This document shows, piece by piece, positions 5,289-10,066 of a stretch of DNA of 10,066 nt. The position numbers were made by a program, and so were the translations under genes. This DNA is from an uncultured bacterium (GTDB lineage Bacteria; Cyanobacteriota; Vampirovibrionia; Gastranaerophilales; Gastranaerophilaceae). The stretch covers positions 1 through 10,066 of the forward strand of contig CACZPB010000034.1 of assembly GCA_902782905.1 (NCBI GenBank), read 5' to 3'. The notes beneath the pieces are model-generated. The model ran no database searches. It worked only from the letters and a program-made list of their open reading frames with translations, and was not told the origin of the DNA. Position 1 is the stretch's first letter. Each line of letters starts with the position of its first letter.

Positions 5289-6494
5289 ATGAAAAAAAGA
5301 TTTATAACATCAGGTTTAATATTATTGACAGCTGTTTTAACAACTGTGAGTAACGCTTATTCGGCAACGCCTGCGGAATTATATGATACTGTTTGGAATA
5401 TAGTTAACAAAAAGTATTATGATCCTTCAGACAACTGCCAAGATTGGAACAAATGGAGATATCGTTACGAAAATCAACTTAAAACAAAAGAAGATGCTTA
5501 TGTGGCGATAGAGACAATGCTTGCAAGTTTAAATGACCCGTATACAAGATTTTTAGATCCGAAAGAGTTTTCTGAAGAAAATCAATCTATAAAGGGTTCT
5601 TTAAAAGGTATTGGCACGCAAATCGGGCTCAGAGACGGGCAGTTGGTAATCATTGCGCCGCTTGAAGATTCTCCTGCTGAGAGGGCAGGACTTAAGGCAG
5701 ACGATGCCATTTTGGAGATAAACGGTGAAAGCACCAAGGGTATTGCAATAGATGCCGCAGCTGATAAAATCAGGGGTGAAAAAGGCACTACGGTAACACT
5801 TTTAATACAAAGAAAAGATGTTCCTAATAAAGTATATTCAATTGTTCGAGATGAAATTGAGGTAAAATCGGTATCTGAAAAGCCGCCGTTTGAAACAAAA
5901 ATTCCGAATGATATCAAATATATTCGCCTAAGTTCATTTATAAGTAAAAATGCGGCAGGTGAAATAGAGAGTATACTCAATAGTTCAAAGGATGCAAAGG
6001 GTTATATTATTGACCTTCGCTCAAACCCCGGAGGACTTCTTACGAATGCTATTTATATATCAGATATGCTTTTAAGAGGCGGAGTTATTGTAAGTACTGT
6101 TGACAGAGATAGTTATAAGTCAACAACAAGAGCAAGAAACTCTCAAGTCACCTCAAAACCCGTTGTTGTTCTAATTAATAAAGGTTCTGCTTCGGCAAGT
6201 GAAATTCTGTCAGGAGCTTTGAAAGACAATCATCGTGCAACAATTGTAGGTGAGCAATCGTTCGGAAAGGGTTTGGTGCAAGAAATCAATAAGCTTCCTG
6301 ACGAAGCAGGTTTGAATATTACTATTCAAAGATATTTAACGCCATCGGGAACAGATATTCACAAAAAAGGTATTACTCCTGATGTTGTGGTAGAATTAAC
6401 TAAAGAGAATGCTGATGCGAAAGATGATGTTCAGCTTAAAAAAGCAATTGAAATATTGGAACAAATGACATGTCTTGTACAAAAGAATGGATAG
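5289..6494 (+). CDS. Secreted C-terminal processing peptidase, S41 family with PDZ domain (CtpA/Prc-like)
   Basis: A 401-aa serine protease that cleaves protein C-termini outside the cytoplasm. The start is ATG 5289: AGGAGGAG lies at 5271-5278, and residues 1-26 then form a clean signal peptide (KKRF, hydrophobic core, AYSA before TPAEL). The in-frame TTG 5259 would place the ribosome site inside the gene. An N-terminal helical part includes LNDPYTRFLDPKEF (81-94), the family's conserved lead-in. A PDZ domain covers about 104-175 (GIGTQIGL, APLEDSPAERAGLKADDAI, EINGES). The S41 core has YIIDLRSNPGG (239-249), the nucleophile block NKGSASASEI with probable Ser302, and SFGKGLVQ with Lys327, 25 residues later as in Prc (Ser430/Lys455). 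LTPSGTDIHKKGITPDVVVE closes the domain. The length suits CtpA types. The stop lies 25 nt inside recJ, so translation may be coupled. Substrates are unknown. Confidence 0.93.
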   Translation: MKKRFITSGLILLTAVLTTVSNAYSATPAELYDTVWNIVNKKYYDPSDNCQDWNKWRYRYENQLKTKEDAYVAIETMLASLNDPYTRFLDPKEFSEENQSIKGSLKGIGTQIGLRDGQLVIIAPLEDSPAERAGLKADDAILEINGESTKGIAIDAAADKIRGEKGTTVTLLIQRKDVPNKVYSIVRDEIEVKSVSEKPPFETKIPNDIKYIRLSSFISKNAAGEIESILNSSKDAKGYIIDLRSNPGGLLTNAIYISDMLLRGGVIVSTVDRDSYKSTTRARNSQVTSKPVVVLINKGSASASEILSGALKDNHRATIVGEQSFGKGLVQEINKLPDEAGLNITIQRYLTPSGTDIHKKGITPDVVVELTKENADAKDDVQLKKAIEILEQMTCLVQKNG

Positions 6495-8818
6495 GAGCGA
6501 ACGGTAGAGAGATACCGAAGAAACAAAACTCCAAATCAATTTTGGATTGTTTACTGGAAATTAGGGGCATTAAAACGGAAGAGGCTAAAAGAGATTTTCT
6601 TAATCCTCTGGGGATAACTTTAATGCACCCTAATGCTTTTTGTGAAATGCCAAAGGCTGTTGAGAGAATTTGTACGGCGATAGATAACAGTGAAAAAATT
6701 CTCATATATGGCGATTTTGATGCTGACGGTGTGACTTCAACTTCTGTTTTGATGCGAACATTTGCGCATTTAGGTGCGGATGTGGATTTCTATATCCCTG
6801 ACAGAGAAACTGAAGGTCATGGCATGAATTCAAAATCTCTTGTAAAATTGCTCTCTCAAAAGAAGCCGAAACTTATAATTACAGTAGATAACGGTATTAG
6901 TAATGTTGAAGAAGTAAAATTTATAAACAGTTTCGGACGAGATGTAATTATTACAGACCACCACGAAGCTCCTGAAGAGGTTCCCGAGGCTTATGCAATT
7001 ATTAACCCAAAGGCAATGAATGCGCTAGATGAAAAACTTACAACTCCTCAAATCGAGTCTTTGACCTCGCTTGCGGGAGTTGGTGTTGCGTTTAAACTTG
7101 CACAGGGAGTTCTTGAAAAATATAACAAGCTCGATTTCAGCTACGAAATACTTCCATACGTTGCAGTAGGAACGATAGCAGATTTGGTTCCGCTAATCGG
7201 TGAAAACAGATATTTTGTGACAAAAGGTCTTGAACTTATTGCTTCGGGCAAACACTACGGATTAAAAAGAATGCTTGAAACCGCAGGTGTAAACACAGAT
7301 AATGGTTTGACTGCCGAACAGGTTGCATTTTCAATTGCGCCGAGAATTAATGCGTCAGGAAGGCTCGACACTGTTGATAGTGCAGTAAAGGTTATGATTT
7401 CTGACAATAAGCAAGAAATTGAGCTCGCTATTATGCAGCTTGAAAACTTTAATAAGATACGCCAAGAGATGTGTTCTCAAGTTTTTGCCGAAGCGGATGA
7501 GATGTGGAAAAATTCTAAAAGCAGAGATAATGCAATAGTTCTTTTTAACAAAGACTGGCATATTGGTATTATCGGAATTGTGGCTTCCAAATTTGTTGAA
7601 AAATATTATAAACCGACTTTTATAATGAATTATTCCGAGGAAACAAAAACATTTAGGTGTTCAGCCAGAGGAGTTAAAGAGCTGAATTTGTATGAAATAA
7701 TATCAAATATTTCATACAAATTGGATGGTTTTGGCGGTCATAAACTTGCGGCAGGCTTGACTTTTAGTGAAGAAAAAGCAACATTTGATGCGGTAAAAAA
7801 AGCTTTAAATAAAACCGTTGATGAGATGCTTAACGGCAAAAAGTTGTGCCCATCTTTGGATGTAGATATGGAACTTTCTATAAATGACATTGATGTTTCA
7901 CTTGTTGAAGAGATTTCAAAACTTGAGCCCTTTGGAATGTCAAATCCTTCGCCGACTTTTATGGTTAAAAATTTAACATTGAAACAAAAAAAACTTATGG
8001 GGTCAACAAAAGAACACTTGAAGCTTATTGTTGAAGGTCCTAATGGAGATATTGATTGCGTTTGGTGGTCAAGAGGGGATGTTCCGCTTATTTCCGGTGA
8101 CAAACTTGACATAGCATTTGCGCCGCAGCTCAATGTATTCAATGGTGTAACCTCCGTTCAGTTAATCCTGAAAGATGTGCACTCAGACGGTTTGAAAGAG
8201 GAAGATACTACAAAACAAAAAATATACGATCACAGAAAAAAAACAAATATTTTGCGTCAAGTCAATGATTATATAAAAAATTCAAAGCTTGGAATATCAG
8301 TCTTTGTAGAAAATAAAGTGATTTCAGATTCGCTTAAACCTTATAAAGAGATATCAGAAAAAATTATAAACAGAACAAATGCGCATAAAGACGACGTGCT
8401 TATGTTTTTTGACTATCCTGCGGATGATGATATTTTGCAGGATTTAATGCAGACGATTTCTCCTAGTGCAGTTCACTATATGAATTATTCGGAACCAAAA
8501 TTTGATGAAGAAGGTTTTTTGAAAACTTTTTCGGGAATGATAAGGTATACCTGTAATAATTTGGACGGAACATTTAATCTTTCGCGTGCGGCTGCGGCTC
8601 TTGGGGTAAATGATGCGGTTATAGAAATTTTACTTGAAATGTTTGAAGATGCAGGCATGATTAAAATATTATCAAGAGATGAAAAGGCATTTGTTATAGA
8701 ATTTGTGAACGCAGTAGAATTATCCAAAATACTTCACACGCAGAAATATGCTGAATATATTGCACTTATGAATACGGTAAAAGAATACAAAAACAAATTC
8801 ATGACAATGGAATTGTAA
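6470..8818 (+). CDS. recJ: Single-stranded-DNA-specific 5'-3' exonuclease RecJ, long form
   Basis: A DHH-family nuclease, 782 aa, that degrades single-stranded DNA 5' to 3' with Mn/Mg in recombination, mismatch and base-excision repair. Catalytic motifs in order are YGDFDADGVTS (80-90), TVDNG (138-142), TDHHE with the DHH triad (162-166), GTIADLVPL (234-242) and APRINASGRLD (290-300). The DHHA1 part has HIGIIGIVASK (364-374) and FGGHKLAAG (421-429), and an OB-fold region starts around LEPFGMSNPSP (485-495). After about residue 570 comes an extra domain of some 200 aa with a winged-helix-like end (FNLSRAAAALGVNDAVIEIL). E. coli RecJ (577 aa) lacks this, while Bacillus-type RecJ has a comparable C-terminal region. 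The ATG lies in the last codons of the protease gene (25-nt overlap) with only a weak GGA before it, so translational coupling is likely. ssb lies two genes downstream; the SSB tail is a known RecJ partner. Confidence 0.96.
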   Translation: MSCTKEWIGANGREIPKKQNSKSILDCLLEIRGIKTEEAKRDFLNPLGITLMHPNAFCEMPKAVERICTAIDNSEKILIYGDFDADGVTSTSVLMRTFAHLGADVDFYIPDRETEGHGMNSKSLVKLLSQKKPKLIITVDNGISNVEEVKFINSFGRDVIITDHHEAPEEVPEAYAIINPKAMNALDEKLTTPQIESLTSLAGVGVAFKLAQGVLEKYNKLDFSYEILPYVAVGTIADLVPLIGENRYFVTKGLELIASGKHYGLKRMLETAGVNTDNGLTAEQVAFSIAPRINASGRLDTVDSAVKVMISDNKQEIELAIMQLENFNKIRQEMCSQVFAEADEMWKNSKSRDNAIVLFNKDWHIGIIGIVASKFVEKYYKPTFIMNYSEETKTFRCSARGVKELNLYEIISNISYKLDGFGGHKLAAGLTFSEEKATFDAVKKALNKTVDEMLNGKKLCPSLDVDMELSINDIDVSLVEEISKLEPFGMSNPSPTFMVKNLTLKQKKLMGSTKEHLKLIVEGPNGDIDCVWWSRGDVPLISGDKLDIAFAPQLNVFNGVTSVQLILKDVHSDGLKEEDTTKQKIYDHRKKTNILRQVNDYIKNSKLGISVFVENKVISDSLKPYKEISEKIINRTNAHKDDVLMFFDYPADDDILQDLMQTISPSAVHYMNYSEPKFDEEGFLKTFSGMIRYTCNNLDGTFNLSRAAAALGVNDAVIEILLEMFEDAGMIKILSRDEKAFVIEFVNAVELSKILHTQKYAEYIALMNTVKEYKNKFMTMEL

Positions 8819-8820
8819 CA

Positions 8821-8874
8821 ATGCTAAAAGGCGGATTAAATTTCGCTTTACATTGCCCCTGTTTATGTTAGCAT
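8821..8874 (+). promoter_or_regulatory. Hairpin in the recJ-rpsF gap, possible r-protein leader element
   Basis: ATGCTAA (8821-8827) pairs perfectly with TTAGCAT (8868-8874). Inside it, AAAGGCG (from 8827) can pair with CGCTTT (8844-8849) with a bulged G. It begins 3 nt after the recJ stop and ends shortly before the rpsF Shine-Dalgarno. Many bacteria place an S6:S18-binding autoregulatory structure in the rpsF leader. This hairpin has the right place, but I do not find the CCG element I recall from that motif, so the match is unproven. Confidence 0.35.
8847..8874 (+). promoter_or_regulatory. Possible promoter of the rpsF-ssb-rpsR operon
   Basis: TTTACA (8847-8852, five of six), a 16-bp spacer and TAGCAT (8869-8874, four of six) preceded by TGT, an extended -10. 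The start near 8881 would give a leader of only about 17 nt with the AAGGAG Shine-Dalgarno (8883-8888). Such a transcript would lack the 8821-8874 hairpin, which only read-through RNA from recJ would carry. Confidence 0.4.
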
Positions 8875-8897
8875 GATTTCATAAGGAGAAATATATT

Positions 8898-9203
8898 ATG
8901 AAAAATTATGAATTATTAACAATTTTCAAGCCAAGTCTTGATTCTGAAGAATTGGATAAGGCTATTGATAAAATTTCATCTGATATCAAGTCTTTTAAAG
9001 GTGAAGTTTCGTCAGTTGACAAAATGGGCAGAAAAAAACTTGCTTACGATGTTCAAAGCTACAGAGACGGTTACTTTGCAACATTAATCGTTTCTCTTCC
9101 GGCAGAAGCTATTGTTGAATTCAAGAGAAATCTTAAACTTAATGATAATATCTTGAGATTTATGTTTATGGAAGTAGCTAAAAAAGCTGGGGCAAATGTA
9201 TAG
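8898..9203 (+). CDS. rpsF: Small ribosomal subunit protein bS6
   Basis: A 101-aa protein with the full S6 pattern: N-terminal strand MKNYELLTIFKPSLD, first helix SEELDKAIDKISSDIKSFKG, the conserved DKMGRKKLAYDVQSYRDGYFATLIV core (residues 42-66), and the last helix and strand EFKRNLKLNDNILRFMFMEV. It binds 16S rRNA as a pair with bS18 on the platform of the 30S subunit. Length is at the family norm, without the long acidic tail of the E. coli protein. AAGGAG (8883-8888) with a 9-nt spacer supports the ATG. It is the first gene of the cluster that continues with ssb, an unknown gene and rpsR. Confidence 0.97.
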   Translation: MKNYELLTIFKPSLDSEELDKAIDKISSDIKSFKGEVSSVDKMGRKKLAYDVQSYRDGYFATLIVSLPAEAIVEFKRNLKLNDNILRFMFMEVAKKAGANV

Positions 9204-9262
9204 GGGTTGTTTTTTTAATTCCTAACTTACAGTTTTTTAAGTGATTGCATGAGGTAAAATTT

Positions 9263-9670
9263 ATGACATTAGCAAAAGCAGTTGTAACAGGCTCTGTTTA
9301 TAGAGCTCCCGAAAAACGTTTTACACAAAACAATGTTCCTGTTTCATCTTTTGTATTGAACATTGGTGACAGAGAAGAAATGCTTATAAGAGTAATTTCA
9401 AAGCGTACTGCGCTTGATGAAACGGTATCTTCTTTAGGCAAAGATGACAGAGTTCTTGTGGAAGGCAGACTTCAGATTACGACTGTGAAAAATGAAAGCG
9501 GTGCTGAGAGAAGAATTTACGAAATTGATGCCAATACTGTTGAGCCAATGGGCGCTGTATCAGGATCTGGTGCTGCTACGGCTTCAACTTCTTCAAATGA
9601 AGAAATCGTAAAGTTCTCTCAAGAAGAATTCTCAGATGAATTAATCGGAGAAGACGAAATTCCGTTTTAG
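9263..9670 (+). CDS. ssb: Single-stranded DNA-binding protein, short and Trp-free
   Basis: A 135-aa SSB: an OB fold in about residues 1-96 and a flexible Ser/Ala/Thr-rich linker (98-112). It ends in an acidic tail, DELIGEDEIPF, the classical D-x-IPF docking tip used by RecJ and other repair proteins. The start ATG 9263 is chosen because GAGGT (9251-9255) precedes it by 7 nt and MTLAKAVVTGSVYRAPEKRF aligns with the usual SSB N-terminus; the in-frame TTG 9245 would add six residues and has no ribosome site. It is oddly divergent: the protein contains no Trp at all, whereas E. coli SSB uses Trp40, Trp54 and Trp88 for base stacking, and the usual 'W-F-x-x-x-x-W-G-K' block reads MLIRVISKRTA. The linker is short. 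Position between rpsF and rpsR is the classical ssb site, supporting a role as the housekeeping SSB. Confidence 0.9.
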   Translation: MTLAKAVVTGSVYRAPEKRFTQNNVPVSSFVLNIGDREEMLIRVISKRTALDETVSSLGKDDRVLVEGRLQITTVKNESGAERRIYEIDANTVEPMGAVSGSGAATASTSSNEEIVKFSQEEFSDELIGEDEIPF

Positions 9671-9690
9671 GACTAAAAGTAAGGTATTTA

Positions 9691-10002
9691 ATGAGAATCC
9701 CGAATATAAATTTAGGAAAGTATCAAAAATCTTATAATAAAACTCAAAAAGTTATACGAACGGTTACTTCACAAAAACAATATATTCCAAAATCTGTAAG
9801 GCAAGAAGCAGAAAAAGAACGAAAACTTCAGGAATATTTGAATAAGCAAAAAGAGTTTAATAAAGAAATTCAAAGTCAAATGGACGAAGTTATACAGAAC
9901 TTGCGAGCAGCAGATTTCCAAAACCAAATATACTTTTTATATGGTATAAAAATAGATAAAGAAAAAATATTAGAAATACTAAAGGCTAGAAAGGCAAAAT
10001 AG
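9691..10002 (+). CDS. Unknown 103-aa basic coiled-coil protein between ssb and rpsR
   Basis: I do not recognise this protein. It is very rich in Lys, Gln and Glu. The first 35 residues (RIPNINLGKYQKSYNKTQ and following) are basic and may be extended. About 36-75 form a charged helix (VRQEAEKERKLQEYLNKQKE, then EIQSQMDEVIQNLRAADF), and the end YGIKIDKEKILEILKARKAK looks like a strand-turn-helix. It has no membrane segment, Cys or catalytic motif. TAAGGT (9680-9685) before ATG 9691 supports the start. It lies 20 nt after ssb and only 4 nt before the rpsR ATG, so it is surely co-transcribed with them. In many bacteria ssb (or priB) is followed directly by rpsR, so this looks like a lineage-specific insertion. 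The charge and place would fit an RNA- or ribosome-associated role, but that is a guess. Confidence 0.75.
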   Translation: MRIPNINLGKYQKSYNKTQKVIRTVTSQKQYIPKSVRQEAEKERKLQEYLNKQKEFNKEIQSQMDEVIQNLRAADFQNQIYFLYGIKIDKEKILEILKARKAK

Positions 10003-10006
10003 AAAA

Positions 10007-10066
10007 ATGGCAAAACAAGACGCAGCAGATAGAAAGAAAAAGAAAACATGCAGCTTCTGCGCTGAA
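10007..10066 (+). CDS. rpsR: Small ribosomal subunit protein bS18, 5' part only
   Basis: The first 20 codons are present and the gene runs off the right edge. They read MAKQDAADRKKKK followed by TCSFCAE: a basic N-terminus and then the C-x-F-C motif that opens many bS18 proteins. The Cys pair suggests the zinc-ribbon (C+) form if a second pair follows outside the window. bS18 pairs with bS6 in the 30S platform. The ATG is 4 nt after the preceding stop, so translational coupling is likely; the nearest purine-rich site, AGAAAGG (9988-9994), is 12 nt away. Identification also rests on the rpsF-ssb-rpsR gene order. Confidence 0.9.
   Translation, partial: MAKQDAADRKKKKTCSFCAE

Noticed and set aside
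9204..9240. T-rich run after rpsF as an intrinsic terminator
   Set aside because: There is a T7 run but no stem with G-C pairs in front of it, and the operon continues with ssb.
9245..9262. TTG 9245 as start of ssb
   Set aside because: GAGGT at 9251-9255 fits ATG 9263, and SSB proteins normally begin close to that Met.
1..10066. Defence system, prophage, transposon, CRISPR array, tRNA or rRNA
   Set aside because: I looked on both strands and found no transposase, integrase, regularly spaced repeat, cloverleaf or rRNA segment. Gene order and composition look like core chromosome.

Overview
The window reads as an ordinary chromosomal stretch of an AT-rich, Gram-negative-type bacterium that uses the standard genetic code. 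It holds no transposase, integrase, phage gene, CRISPR array, tRNA or rRNA. My best guess at the lineage is a gut member of the non-photosynthetic cyanobacterial relatives (Vampirovibrionia/Melainabacteria, order Gastranaerophilales). The reasons are the low GC, the heptosyltransferase-type GT9 gene that implies LPS, a long RecJ with a C-terminal extension, and lineage-type small proteins, one of which carries an N-terminal NTNFKG motif. This placement is inference and was not tested by a search.

Layout. Positions 2-367 (+) hold the 3' part of a membrane protein whose frame is open at the left edge. It converges on and overlaps an NAD-dependent sugar-nucleotide epimerase (314-1282, -), which lies downstream of biotin synthase bioB (1305-2234, -). 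A 142-bp divergent promoter region follows. Reading right from it come a Met-rich 92-aa unknown protein (2377-2655), a GT9 glycosyltransferase (2698-3744) with a terminator hairpin, and a 251-bp non-coding region rich in inverted repeats. Next are a 275-aa helical unknown protein (3996-4823), a small thioredoxin (4879-5178), a secreted S41/PDZ processing protease (5289-6494) overlapping recJ (6470-8818), and the ribosomal/replication cluster rpsF - ssb - unknown 103-aa gene - rpsR. rpsR runs off the right edge after 20 codons.

How the genes fit together. The epimerase and GT9 enzyme belong to envelope polysaccharide/LPS synthesis. BioB makes biotin. The S41 protease acts outside the cytoplasm on substrates not visible here. 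RecJ and SSB are known partners in single-strand DNA processing and are close neighbours. bS6 and bS18 are neighbours in the 30S platform, and their genes flank ssb in many bacteria.

I do not see a new multi-gene defence or mobile system. The most unusual signals are these: a 38-nt near-perfect palindrome that ends at the thioredoxin ATG and buries its Shine-Dalgarno; two genes (epimerase and GT9) whose extended -10 boxes sit 6-7 nt before the ATG with no Shine-Dalgarno, suggesting leaderless mRNAs; a cluster of inverted repeats in front of the NTNFKG gene; a tryptophan-free SSB; and an unknown coiled-coil gene inserted between ssb and rpsR.
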